Below are positions 34,310-42,860 of a stretch of DNA of 64,000 nucleotides, in pieces (position 1 is the first letter of the stretch; the number at the start of each line of letters is the position of its first letter). Below the pieces are notes generated by a model. It saw only the letters and a list, made by a program, of their open reading frames with translations, did not search any database and was not told the DNA's origin. The DNA comes from Actinoplanes regularis (lineage in GTDB: Bacteria > Actinomycetota > Actinomycetes > Mycobacteriales > Micromonosporaceae). The DNA lies in assembly GCF_900188005.1 (NCBI RefSeq), contig NZ_FZNR01000002.1, positions 310,001-374,000 on the forward strand, in the 5' to 3' direction. Position numbers and translations under genes: made by a program.

Positions 34310-35311
34310 ATGCCGATTAAGCGATACGGCGTTCTGCGAGCCGCTGTCATCGATCGCCGGATCGAGACCACCGACACTCCGCACTACCAGATCCAATTGC
34401 GCGCGTCCGGGACGGATTACCGGGCCGCGATCAACGTGCGCTCCCAGCAGTCCCCGCCGGAACTGCTCTACCTGGCGGTGGACGGCTTCACGCACCCGCT
34501 GCTGGACGGGCTGCGCGCCCTGCCGGACGGGTTCACCGAGTTGGAGAGCCGGCCCGGCGGCCTGGCGCTGGACTACATCCGCGGCAACCTGTTCCGGCGG
34601 CAGGACCTGCGCCCGGTGCCGACCGCGGAGCCGGGCCCGGAGAACGACCTCGGCGACTTCATCGATCATTACGTGCGCCGCGCCCTCGGCGACGCCGACG
34701 CCCGGGCGTACATCTTCGGTCAGGCCTGGGGCCCGGAGCCGAAGGCCGACAAGATCTTCCACTTCTCGCCCGGCAACGGTGTGCACGACGTGCACATGAA
34801 CCAGGGCAACGACGGCCGGTTCGCCGGCGACGACGGGGTCTATCAGGACGGCGGGCTGCTGCTGCGGTTCGGCGACGAGTGGGTGGCGATCTTCCTGGCC
34901 TTCCAATCGCAGGCCTGGCACACCGACGACATCACCGGCCACCGGCTGCCCGACGTGCCCGGGCCGGGTCCCACGCCCGGCACCGGCGAGCCCGATCACC
35001 TGGTACGGATCGTGGCGGCGCTGGCCGACCCGGTCGGTCCGGCCCCGGAGGCGGAGACGGTCACACTGGTGAACGCGTCACCGGCCGAGATCGACCTGAC
35101 CGGCTGGTCGGTCGTGGACCGGGCCACCAACCGGCAGACGCTGCGGGGCCGCCTGGCGGCGGGTGCCGTGCTCCAGGTGCCGCTGGCCGCCCCGGTCTCG
35201 CTCGGCAACCGCGGCGGCACGATCACCCTGCTCAACGCCGCCGGCCTGAAGGTCGACGGCGTCGCCTACACCGCCGATCAGGCCCGCGAGGGCTGGACGA
35301 TCGTCTTCTGA
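34310..35311 (+). CDS. DUF2278 protein with C-terminal lamin-tail-like domain
   Basis: 333 residues. The N-terminal part (about 1-215: MPIKRYGVLRAAVIDRR, GVHDVHMNQGN, GGLLLRFGDEWVAIFLAFQSQAWHTD) matches DUF2278. Residues about 245-333 (VTLVNASPAEIDLTGWSVVD ... NRGGTITLLNAAGLKVDGVAY) form a lamin-tail (LTD) Ig-like domain. No signal peptide. Function unknown; in bacteria LTD domains often accompany nucleases or surface proteins. Confidence 0.82.
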   Translation: MPIKRYGVLRAAVIDRRIETTDTPHYQIQLRASGTDYRAAINVRSQQSPPELLYLAVDGFTHPLLDGLRALPDGFTELESRPGGLALDYIRGNLFRRQDLRPVPTAEPGPENDLGDFIDHYVRRALGDADARAYIFGQAWGPEPKADKIFHFSPGNGVHDVHMNQGNDGRFAGDDGVYQDGGLLLRFGDEWVAIFLAFQSQAWHTDDITGHRLPDVPGPGPTPGTGEPDHLVRIVAALADPVGPAPEAETVTLVNASPAEIDLTGWSVVDRATNRQTLRGRLAAGAVLQVPLAAPVSLGNRGGTITLLNAAGLKVDGVAYTADQAREGWTIVF

Positions 35312-35318
35312 GGACATC

Positions 35319-35900
35319 TCAACCGGGGCCGGCGCGGCAGATCCCGTCCAGCAGCAGGTCGACCGAGCGATCGGCGGCGGCGCGGGCGGCTGCCGCGTCG
35401 GTGGTGGCCTCGGCGACGCCCTGGACCATGATGAAGAGCAGCACGAGGTCGTCCGGGACCAGGTCGGCGCGGACGTAGCCATGCTCGCGGGCGCCGCGCA
35501 GCGGGCCGGCGAGCGCGGTCAGGACCCGGCGCCGGAAACGGTTCTGGGTGGGCACGTCCAGGCGCCGGATCAGCACGACGAGGCCGCGCATGGCGATCTG
35601 GATGTGCAGCACCGCGCGCAGCAGGCTGCGGAAGTGCTCCGGGTGCTCGGCCAGGCTCGCGGCGGCCTCCTCCAGGCGGTCGAGCTGGTGCTCGATCACC
35701 GCGGCGGTGAGCGCGTGCCGGTCCGGGAAGTGCCGATAGAGCGTCGCCTGGCCGACGCCGGCACGGCGGGCGATCTCCGGCATCAGGGAGACCGGATCGC
35801 CCTCGGTCAGCACCTCGCTTGCGGCGAGGACGATGGCCGCGCGGTTGCGCTGTGCGTCTCGGCGTCGCGTAGCCGGGGTTCCATAGAGCAAGGTCCCCAC
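35319..35900 (-). CDS. TetR-family repressor
   Basis: 193 residues. HTH VSLMPEIARRAGVGQATLYRHFPDRHALTAAV (about 38-70) with a C-terminal domain of the SbtR type (RSLLRAVLHIQIAMRGLVVL). A palindrome CGTTAC-N6-GTAACG lies 19 bases upstream of its start, consistent with autoregulation. Targets unknown. Confidence 0.9.
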   Translation of the reverse strand: MGTLLYGTPATRRRDAQRNRAAIVLAASEVLTEGDPVSLMPEIARRAGVGQATLYRHFPDRHALTAAVIEHQLDRLEEAAASLAEHPEHFRSLLRAVLHIQIAMRGLVVLIRRLDVPTQNRFRRRVLTALAGPLRGAREHGYVRADLVPDDLVLLFIMVQGVAEATTDAAAARAAADRSVDLLLDGICRAGPG

Positions 35901-35918
35901 CCCCTTACCGACGAGTTA

Positions 35919-35936
35919 CGTTACCGGCCAGTAACG
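35919..35936. promoter_or_regulatory. Operator CGTTAC-N6-GTAACG upstream of tetR gene
   Basis: Perfect 6+6 inverted repeat flanking CGGCCA. Typical SbtR/TetR-type autoregulatory site; an extra half-site AGTTACG overlaps it at 35914-35920. Confidence 0.68.
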
Positions 35937-36472
35937 AGAATGTCATCACCTTCACTCCCTCGGTACGCCTGCTCGTACCGCGCCACGGCTCGGCACCAGG
36001 GCGACCCTGGCTCGAAGTTCCTGAGTGGACACTGTCGCGACGGCCGCCGGCTCTCCATGTGGGCTCGCCGGAAACAGCGCCGAGTCATCGAGCCATCGCT
36101 TTTTCAGACAGGCTCGCACACCGGGAACACGGGCATTTCCGGGGATTCCGCGCGGGCACAACTGATCATTCCGGCAAGCATTTCGGCCGGGTCCTCACGG
36201 CCGGACGCCATCACCCTTTCGAGGGATCCGGCACCGCCACACGAACCAGCCGGAAACACGCGGCTGGACGCCATTGTCGTGTCGCGGCAACTGATGCCAC
36301 CGAGAGGAGCAGCCGCGATGTTGTTATTTGTCCAATTTAGACCGCAGGAAGGTCCGACGAAGAGGCTGATACACCCAACGGCGCTCCTCGCATCGCCCGA
36401 TATCCGACAGGCACCGTATGCCTACGCAAGGTAGCGTCTTGATTACTGTTTGCCGACATCAGGGGTGCGGCT
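35937..36472. other. 536-base gap without a supported gene
   Basis: Lower GC than the surroundings. Contains only short, poorly supported reading frames (for example a 38-codon one from ATG 36318 behind GAGGAG) and presumably the promoter of the kinase/biosynthetic genes downstream. No repeat or RNA structure recognised. Confidence 0.5.
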
Positions 36473-37819
36473 TTGGTCACGCTGCAAGCGGTCATCGCCG
36501 GGCGGTACCGGATCATCCGGCCCCTCGGCTCGGGGGGCATGAGCCACGTGTGGCTGGCGCACGACGATGTCCGGCACATCGACGTCGCGATCAAACAGTG
36601 CCGGGTGCCCAGCGGGCTCCACCTCGACCAGCAGGAGGTGGTGCGCACCTGGGCGGTCAGCGAGGCACAGGCCGCGGGCCGGGTCCGGCACCCGCACGTG
36701 ATCCGCACACTGGACGTACTGCCCGATCCGGACGGCCCCTGGCTGATCATGGAGCACGTGCCGGGCCGCTCGTTGCAGCAGGTCATCCAGGAACAGGGCC
36801 CGCTACCACCGGCCCAGGTCGCACGGATCGGCCTGGCCGTGCTCGACGGGCTGACCGCCGCCGGCCGGGCCGGGCTGCTGCACCTCGACGTGAAACCGGG
36901 CAACGTGCTGATCGCCGACGACGGCCGGATCGTACTGATCGATTTCGGCCCGGCGGTGACGGCGGCCGGCATCGCCGCACTCACCACGGCCCGGGTGGTG
37001 CTCGGCTCCCCCAAGTACATCGCGCCGGAACGGCTCTTCAATCGCAGCTCCACGGCCCGCTCCGACCTGTGGTCGCTGGGCGCGACGCTGTACCACGCGG
37101 TCGAGGGCCGCCCGCCGTACGCACGCGGCAGCACCGCCGCCACCCTGCGCGCCCTGGCCGCCGGGCCCCCGGACGCGCCGCGCCGGGCCGGCCCGCTCAC
37201 CCCGGTCCTGGCCGGACTGCTGCGACACGACCCGGCCCGGCGCATCGAACCGTCCGCGGCGGCGGCGCTGCTGGAGCAGGTCGCCCACCCGCCCCAGTCC
37301 CGGATCCGGCGGCGGATGCCGGCCCTGGCCGCCGCGCTCACCCTGATCGCCACCCTGATCGTCGGCGGCAGCGCGCAGGGCGGCGAGACCCCGCGGATCG
37401 CGGCGCCACCGGGCTACACCTGGTGGCACGACCCGACCGGCTTCCAGGTGCCCGTGCCCGCCGGCTGGACCTCGAGCCAGGAGCTCGGCGTGGTCACCTT
37501 CAGCGACCCCCGCGACCGGGTCACACTGCGGATCAACCGGTGGCTGCGGCCACCCGAGGACGTGATCGCCGCGCTGCTCACCGCGGAACACTCGATCCAC
37601 CTGGTGGGGTATCGACGGGTTCGGATCGAGGCGCTGCCGGAGTCCCCGGACGCGGTGTGGGAGTACACGTACACGGATCCGGAGACCGGGCCGATGCGCG
37701 GGACCCGGCGGGTGATCGGTGGCGACGACGGAACCTACGTCGTCGAGTGGCGAACCCCCCGCCAGGAGTGGGCCGCCGAACTGCGAAATCTCACCGTGAT
37801 CCTGGAGAATTTCGGCTAG
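36473..37819 (+). CDS. Membrane-anchored Ser/Thr protein kinase
   Basis: 448 residues. Hanks-type kinase 1-275: glycine loop LGSGGMSHV, Lys41 (VAIK), catalytic loop HLDVKPGN (D139, with HLD instead of HRD), DFG (D157), APE. One membrane helix at about 282-300, then an extracellular domain of about 145 residues without PASTA repeats. The TTG start at 36473 is supported by AGGGG about 7 bases upstream and by the conserved start of the kinase fold; it is an unusual start. It sits 16 bases before the OleA-like gene, so it may be co-transcribed with, or regulate, the biosynthetic operon. Confidence 0.88.
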   Translation: MVTLQAVIAGRYRIIRPLGSGGMSHVWLAHDDVRHIDVAIKQCRVPSGLHLDQQEVVRTWAVSEAQAAGRVRHPHVIRTLDVLPDPDGPWLIMEHVPGRSLQQVIQEQGPLPPAQVARIGLAVLDGLTAAGRAGLLHLDVKPGNVLIADDGRIVLIDFGPAVTAAGIAALTTARVVLGSPKYIAPERLFNRSSTARSDLWSLGATLYHAVEGRPPYARGSTAATLRALAAGPPDAPRRAGPLTPVLAGLLRHDPARRIEPSAAAALLEQVAHPPQSRIRRRMPALAAALTLIATLIVGGSAQGGETPRIAAPPGYTWWHDPTGFQVPVPAGWTSSQELGVVTFSDPRDRVTLRINRWLRPPEDVIAALLTAEHSIHLVGYRRVRIEALPESPDAVWEYTYTDPETGPMRGTRRVIGGDDGTYVVEWRTPRQEWAAELRNLTVILENFG

Positions 37820-37835
37820 GGCAGAATACGCGGTC

Positions 37836-38831
37836 ATGTATGTCGGGATCACCGGGGCGGGCGCGTACCTTCCGGAACGCGAGATCACCACGGAAGAGCT
37901 CCAGGGCGGCGTCGCCGGGGCGGGTGGGGTCCATCTGCCGCGCGGCCTGTTCGCCCGGCTCACCGGCATCGAACGGCGCCGCGTCGCCGGCCCCGAGGAG
38001 TACGCCTCCACCCTCGCCCTGCACGCCGCCCGGGCCGCGCTGACCCGCGCCGACCTCGACCCGCTCGACATCGACCTGCTGCTGTTCGCCTCCGCCTCCC
38101 GCGACATGGTCGAACCGGCCACCGCCCACATCGTGCAGGCCGAGCTGGGCAGCCGGGCACACGCGCTGGACGTCACGAACGCCTGCAACAGCTTCGTCAA
38201 CGGCATCGACGTGGCCCGCTCGATGATCCTGGCCGGCCGGGCCCGCCGCGCCCTGGTGGTCACCGGCGAGACCCCGACCCGGGCGATGCGCAGCCGGATC
38301 GGCAGCCTGCAGCAGGCCCGTCGCTCGTTCGCCGGGTTCACCTTCGGCGACGCCGGGGCCGCCGTCGTGGTCGAGCCGGTCGAGCGGGGCGGCATCCTGG
38401 ACATCGACACCGAGACGCACTCGCAGCACTGGACGGTCGGCGGCATCCCGGGCGGCGGCTCCCGGCACCCGCGCGGCGACGAGCACACCTACTTCGTCGG
38501 CGACGGGCACCGGCTGCGCGGCGTCTTCGAGAAGGTCGGCGCGAGCATCCTGGACCGGGTCCGGGCCCGCACCGGGCTGGAGCACACCGATTACGCCAAG
38601 ATCCTGGTGCACCAGGTGACGCTGCCCTACCTGGACCGTTTCGCCGAGGTCACCGGGGTGCCCCGGGACCGGCTCGAGGTGACCGTCACCGGGCTCGGCA
38701 ACGTCGCCAGCGCCACCCTCGGCGTACAGCTGGCCCGGGTCGCCCCGGGTCTGCGGCCGGGCGACCGGGTGCTGCTGATGGGCCTCGGCGGCGGGGTCAG
38801 CATCATGACCATGGTCTGGGAGTGCTCGTGA
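37836..38831 (+). CDS. OleA/KAS III-like thiolase
   Basis: 331-residue thiolase-fold condensing enzyme. Cys-His-Asn triad: C117 in TNACNSF, H259 in LVHQV, N289 in GLGNVASAT. FabH enzymes start fatty-acid synthesis; the OleA branch joins two acyl chains head-to-head to a beta-keto acid. The presence of OleC-like and OleD-like genes in the same operon favours an OleA-like role, but the diagnostic OleA glutamate cannot be assigned by eye. First gene of the six-gene operon; stop overlaps the next GTG. Confidence 0.87.
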   Translation: MYVGITGAGAYLPEREITTEELQGGVAGAGGVHLPRGLFARLTGIERRRVAGPEEYASTLALHAARAALTRADLDPLDIDLLLFASASRDMVEPATAHIVQAELGSRAHALDVTNACNSFVNGIDVARSMILAGRARRALVVTGETPTRAMRSRIGSLQQARRSFAGFTFGDAGAAVVVEPVERGGILDIDTETHSQHWTVGGIPGGGSRHPRGDEHTYFVGDGHRLRGVFEKVGASILDRVRARTGLEHTDYAKILVHQVTLPYLDRFAEVTGVPRDRLEVTVTGLGNVASATLGVQLARVAPGLRPGDRVLLMGLGGGVSIMTMVWECS

Positions 38832-39568
38832 CCACCGACCTGTGGGTGGTGGTGCCGGCGTACAACGAGGCGGCCCGGATCAGCGCCACCATGTACGCCC
38901 TCGCCGCCCAGACCGACCGCGACTTCACCCTGCTCGTGGTCGACAACGGCTCCACCGACACCACCTCCGACGCGGTCCGGGCGTTCACCGGCTGCGCCCC
39001 GTTCCCGGTCCACGTCCTCACCGAGCCGGAGAAAGGTGTCGGCTGCGCGGTCGACACCGGCTTCCGCCACGCCATCGCGGCCGGCGCGCGCCTGCTCGTC
39101 CGTACCGACGCGGACTGCCTGCCCCGGCCCGGCTGGGTCGCGGCGGCCCGCGCCGCCCTCGACGGCGGGGCCGGGATGGCCTGCGGGCGGATCACCGCGC
39201 GGCGCGACGAGCACGGGCCGGTCGGCCGCGCGTTCTTCGCCGGCCTGGTCACGGTCGCGGCCGCGTTCGGCCGGATCCGCCCGGCCCATCGCGGGGCGGG
39301 ATACCTCGCGCCGTACCGGATGCACGCCGGCAACAACATGGCGATCACCGCCGACCTCTACCAGGCTTGCGGCGGCATGCCGCGCCGGCCGTCCCCGACC
39401 GACCGGACGTTCCTCAACCGGGTGCGCAGCACGACGGCGGCGATCACTTACAGCCGCGACATGGTCGTGGAGAACTCGACCCGGCGGATCCGGGCCTACG
39501 GCGTGGTCGGGACCGCGAAGTGGTACCTGGACCGTGGCAGCGGCCCGCTCTCCCCTGACCCGAGGTGA
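38828..39568 (+). CDS. Family 2 glycosyltransferase (copy 1)
   Basis: 246 residues. GT-A fold: WVVVPAYNEAARI, VVDNGSTD, and the nucleotide-sugar DxD in LVRTDADCLP. No membrane helix evident. GTG 38828 overlaps the thiolase stop (GTGA). Strong internal similarity to the GT at 41008-41760 shows a duplication within the operon. Likely transfers a sugar onto the lipid or lactone product, or a lipid carrier; the acceptor is unknown. Confidence 0.9.
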   Translation: MTTDLWVVVPAYNEAARISATMYALAAQTDRDFTLLVVDNGSTDTTSDAVRAFTGCAPFPVHVLTEPEKGVGCAVDTGFRHAIAAGARLLVRTDADCLPRPGWVAAARAALDGGAGMACGRITARRDEHGPVGRAFFAGLVTVAAAFGRIRPAHRGAGYLAPYRMHAGNNMAITADLYQACGGMPRRPSPTDRTFLNRVRSTTAAITYSRDMVVENSTRRIRAYGVVGTAKWYLDRGSGPLSPDPR

Positions 39569-39574
39569 CCTGAC

Positions 39575-41011
39575 GTGCTCGATGAGCTGACCGCCGGCCT
39601 GCGGCCCGGCGACGACACCGCGGCGTTGCTGGGCCGGCGCCGGATCACCCGGGGCGACCTCGCCGAGCTTCGCGACCGGTACGCCGGCGCGCTGCACGCC
39701 CGGGGCCTGCGCCCCGGCGACACGCTGGGCGTCGCCGTCCGCCCCGGGCCGCGCGCCCTGGCGGTGCTGCTCGCCGCGTACCGGATGGGATTGCGGATCG
39801 CCGTCCTGGACCCCTCCGCCGGCCCGGACGTCCTGGTGGCCCGGCTCGGGCTGGCGAAGCCGGCGCTGATCGTCGCGGACGCGGCCGCGCAGGCGGCCGC
39901 GGGCTGGGCGGCGCCCCTCGCCCGCCGCGCCGGCCTCGCCCTGCCGCGGTTCTCCCGGCTCGCGCCGACCGTGACCGTGGGCCGCCGCCTGCCCGGCTCC
40001 GCGCCCGCGCTCGCGCCGGGCGGCCCACCCCCACCGGTCTTCGACGGCGACGGCGACGCGGTCGTCATCTTCACCTCCGGGACGACAGCGAGCCCGCGCG
40101 CCGTGGTCCACACCCGCGCCGGCCTCGCCGCCGGCATGCGGGCCGTCGCCGGACTGGTCCGCCCACGGACCGGCCTGCCGATCCTCGGTGGCATGTTCTT
40201 CGTGCTGGTCCCGGCGCTGGCCTCAGGCGCACCGGTGGCCGTGCCGGCCCGCCGGCCGCGAGCCCTGGCCCGGCAGGTGACCGCGCTGCGACCGCAGGCC
40301 ACCTACCTGACGCCGCCGCAGCTGCGGACCGCGCTGGACGCCGGTGTCCCGTTCACCGGCCGGGTCTACAGCGGCTCCGCGCCGGTCTCGGCCACCCTGC
40401 TCGAGCGGGTCCGGGCGGCCGGCGCCGACGAGGCCTGGTGCGTCTACGCCCTGACCGAGGTCTTCCCGGCCGCCGCCGTCGAGGCCACCGGGAAATCCGC
40501 CCACACCACCGGCGGCGACCTGGTCGGCGACCTGCTGCCCGGCGTCCGCGCCGAACTGTCCACGACCGGGGAGCTGCTGCTGGCCGGGGCCGCCGTCTGC
40601 GACCGGTACCTGGGCTCCGACCCGCACGAGTGGGTGTCCACCGGCGACATCGCGCGCCTCGACGGCCGCCGCGTCGTCCTGGCCGGCCGGGCCAAGGACA
40701 TGATCCTGCGCCGTGCCGAGAACATCTATCCCGGCCTGTACGAACCCTCCCTGCACGTGCCCGGCGTCTCCCTCGCCGTGCTGGTCGGCGTCCCCGCCGG
40801 CGACGGCGACGAGGAGGTGGTCGCGATCGTGGAGACCACGCCGGGCGCGGACCGGGCGACCGTCGAGGCGGCACTGCGCGACCCGCTGCGGCGGATGGGC
40901 GCCGCCCGGCCGGACCGGGTGCTCTTCGCGCCCGTCCCCCTCGCCGGGCGGTCCCGCAAACCGGACCGCGCGGCCGCCGCCGCGCTCGCCGTCGCCGGGC
41001 CACGCCGATGA
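39575..41011 (+). CDS. AMP-dependent ligase, OleC (beta-lactone synthetase)-like
   Basis: 478 residues, ANL superfamily. P-loop FTSGTTASP (166-174), YALTE (A5-like), STGDIARLDGRRVVLAGRAKD, RRAENIYPGLYE and the C-terminal lysine in GRSRKPDR (about K462) are present. OleC enzymes adenylate beta-hydroxy acids and close a beta-lactone. Shorter than typical OleC (about 550), so a plain acyl-CoA/acyl-ACP ligase is the alternative. GTG 39575 follows GAGGTGA after a 6-base gap. Confidence 0.85.
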   Translation: MLDELTAGLRPGDDTAALLGRRRITRGDLAELRDRYAGALHARGLRPGDTLGVAVRPGPRALAVLLAAYRMGLRIAVLDPSAGPDVLVARLGLAKPALIVADAAAQAAAGWAAPLARRAGLALPRFSRLAPTVTVGRRLPGSAPALAPGGPPPPVFDGDGDAVVIFTSGTTASPRAVVHTRAGLAAGMRAVAGLVRPRTGLPILGGMFFVLVPALASGAPVAVPARRPRALARQVTALRPQATYLTPPQLRTALDAGVPFTGRVYSGSAPVSATLLERVRAAGADEAWCVYALTEVFPAAAVEATGKSAHTTGGDLVGDLLPGVRAELSTTGELLLAGAAVCDRYLGSDPHEWVSTGDIARLDGRRVVLAGRAKDMILRRAENIYPGLYEPSLHVPGVSLAVLVGVPAGDGDEEVVAIVETTPGADRATVEAALRDPLRRMGAARPDRVLFAPVPLAGRSRKPDRAAAAALAVAGPRR

Positions 41012-41760
41012 GGACGTTCGCGGTGATCGTGCCCGCCTACAACGAGGCCACCTCGATCGGGGCCACCCTGGCGGCCCTGGCCGCGCAGACGGACACCGAC
41101 TTCACGCTGGTCGTCGTCGACAACGCGTCCACCGACGACACCGCGGAGGTGGTCCGCCGCTTCGCCGCCCCGTTCCCGGTCGAGCTGGTGCGGGAGGAGG
41201 AGCGCGGCGCGGGGACCGCCGCGGACACCGGCTTCCGGCACGCCATCGCGCACGGTGCGGTGCTGCTGGCGCGGACCGACGCCGACTGCCGCCCCGCGCC
41301 GGACTGGGTGGCGAAGGCCCGCGCTCACCTCGCCGCCGGGGCCGAACTCGTCTGCGGCCGCAGCGTCCCGCGCCGCGACGAGCACCCGTCGCCGGTCGAG
41401 CGCTACGTCTTCCCGGCCGTCGTCCGGCTCGCCGCGCTCTACGGCCGGTACCGCGGCGCGCACCGGCGGCCCGAGTTCCGCACCCCGTACGTCCTGATCC
41501 ACGGCCACAACCTGGCCCTCACCGCCGACCTGTACCAGCGCTGCGGCGGCACCGCCCGCGAGCGCCTCGAGGACGGTTCCGAAGACGTCACCCTGCTCAA
41601 CCGCGCCCGCCGGCACACCGACCGGATCGTCCGCGCCGAGGACCTGACGGTGGAGAACAGCCTGCGCCGCCTGCGGGCGTGGGGCGCCCGCCGCACCCTG
41701 CTCTGGTACTGGGACCGTAGGTGGCGCCCGGCCACCTCGACCGAGGTCCACGTCCGATGA
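41008..41760 (+). CDS. Family 2 glycosyltransferase (copy 2)
   Basis: 250 residues. VIVPAYNEATSI, VVDNASTDDT, DxD in LARTDADCRP. Shares DTGFRHAIA, RRDEH and a VENS(L/T)RR(L/I)RA C-terminal segment with copy 1. ATG 41008 overlaps the ligase stop (ATGA) and its own stop overlaps the P450 start. The two GTs may add two sugars in sequence or to different positions. Confidence 0.9.
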   Translation: MRTFAVIVPAYNEATSIGATLAALAAQTDTDFTLVVVDNASTDDTAEVVRRFAAPFPVELVREEERGAGTAADTGFRHAIAHGAVLLARTDADCRPAPDWVAKARAHLAAGAELVCGRSVPRRDEHPSPVERYVFPAVVRLAALYGRYRGAHRRPEFRTPYVLIHGHNLALTADLYQRCGGTARERLEDGSEDVTLLNRARRHTDRIVRAEDLTVENSLRRLRAWGARRTLLWYWDRRWRPATSTEVHVR

Positions 41761-42860
41761 CCGCCCACGCCACGAGTCGGATGCGGCGCGCCAGGCGACG
41801 CGACCGGCGGGTCTACCTGTTCAGCCATCCGGTGCTGTTCGCGCTGCTCGCGTCCACCCGGCGGCGGACGGTCCGACGGCTGGGCGGCACGGTCCTGGCC
41901 CACTCCCGGGCGGCATTCCGCGACGGGTTGACCCGGGTCCCGCTGGATCGCACCGCGGCCGGGACCACCGGCGGCGCCGCGGGCGACCTGACCGGCGGTG
42001 ACCTGCTGTTCAATCAGGACGGTGACGATCACCGGGGGACCCGCCGGACGCTCGCCGAGAGCATGAGCGCCGACGGTGTGGAACGCCTGCGCCCGGTCTG
42101 GACCACCGTCCTCGATCGGCGCCTGGCCCCGCTCGCCGCCGGCGGCCGGATCGACCTGGTCGACGTGGCCGCCGAACTGGCCGGCGCGACCGCCGCCGCC
42201 CTGCTCGGCCTGGACGTCGACGCCCGGGCGCTGGCCGCGGCCGCCCGCGCCGCGGCGGCCGCCGGCGCCCGCGAACATCTCCCCGGCCTCCCCCGCCCCG
42301 GCGGCCGCCGCACCGCCGAGGCCGCGACCGCCCGCCTGACCGCCCTGCTCACACCACCCGAACCGGGCCGGGACCCGGCGATGGCCGCGATGCTGGCCGT
42401 CGCCGCGATCAACACGACCGTCGCCGCCCTGCCCCGGGCCGCCGCCTGGTGCGCCGACGCGGACCTGTGGGCCTACGCCGAAACCGCCCCGGACGCCCTG
42501 ACCTCCGAACTCCTGCGGGTCACCGCGCCGACCCCGCTGCTTCCCCGGGTGGCCGCCGCTCCCGGCACGGTCGACGGTCACCCGGTCCACGCCGGTGACC
42601 GCCTGATCCTGGTCGCCCGGCACGCCGTCGACGCCCACCGCACCGACCCCCGGCCCGCCGACCCGGCCCCACCCCAGGTCGCCCAGTTGGTCTTCGGTGC
42701 CGGGCCGCACGCCTGCCCGGGCGCCCGCCTGGCCCGCCGCCAACTCACCGACGCGCTGCGCGCCCTGGCCGCCTTCCGCCCCCGGGTCGTCACGGCCCGC
42801 GTCGACCGCCGCAGCGCCCTGCCAGGCTGGTCGCGCCTGATCCTGGCGCCGGCCCGGTGA
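41757..42860 (+). CDS. Cytochrome P450 with atypical I-helix
   Basis: 367 residues, somewhat short. Heme loop FGAGPHACPG (Cys320), ExxR at ELLR (E251-R254), C-helix DDHRGTRRTL. The I-helix motif normally A-G-x-(E/D)-T-T reads AAINTT (216-221): the acidic partner of the proton relay is Asn219. It could still be an oxygenase, use substrate-assisted protonation, or catalyse a non-monooxygenase reaction. Overlaps both neighbours by 4 bases, so it is an integral part of the operon. Confidence 0.88.
   Translation: MTAHATSRMRRARRRDRRVYLFSHPVLFALLASTRRRTVRRLGGTVLAHSRAAFRDGLTRVPLDRTAAGTTGGAAGDLTGGDLLFNQDGDDHRGTRRTLAESMSADGVERLRPVWTTVLDRRLAPLAAGGRIDLVDVAAELAGATAAALLGLDVDARALAAAARAAAAAGAREHLPGLPRPGGRRTAEAATARLTALLTPPEPGRDPAMAAMLAVAAINTTVAALPRAAAWCADADLWAYAETAPDALTSELLRVTAPTPLLPRVAAAPGTVDGHPVHAGDRLILVARHAVDAHRTDPRPADPAPPQVAQLVFGAGPHACPGARLARRQLTDALRALAAFRPRVVTARVDRRSALPGWSRLILAPAR

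Noticed and set aside
35952..36434. Several small frames in the 35.9-36.5 kb gap, including 38 codons from ATG 36318 with GAGGAG upstream
   Set aside because: No recognisable protein features and unconvincing composition; cannot be separated from chance.
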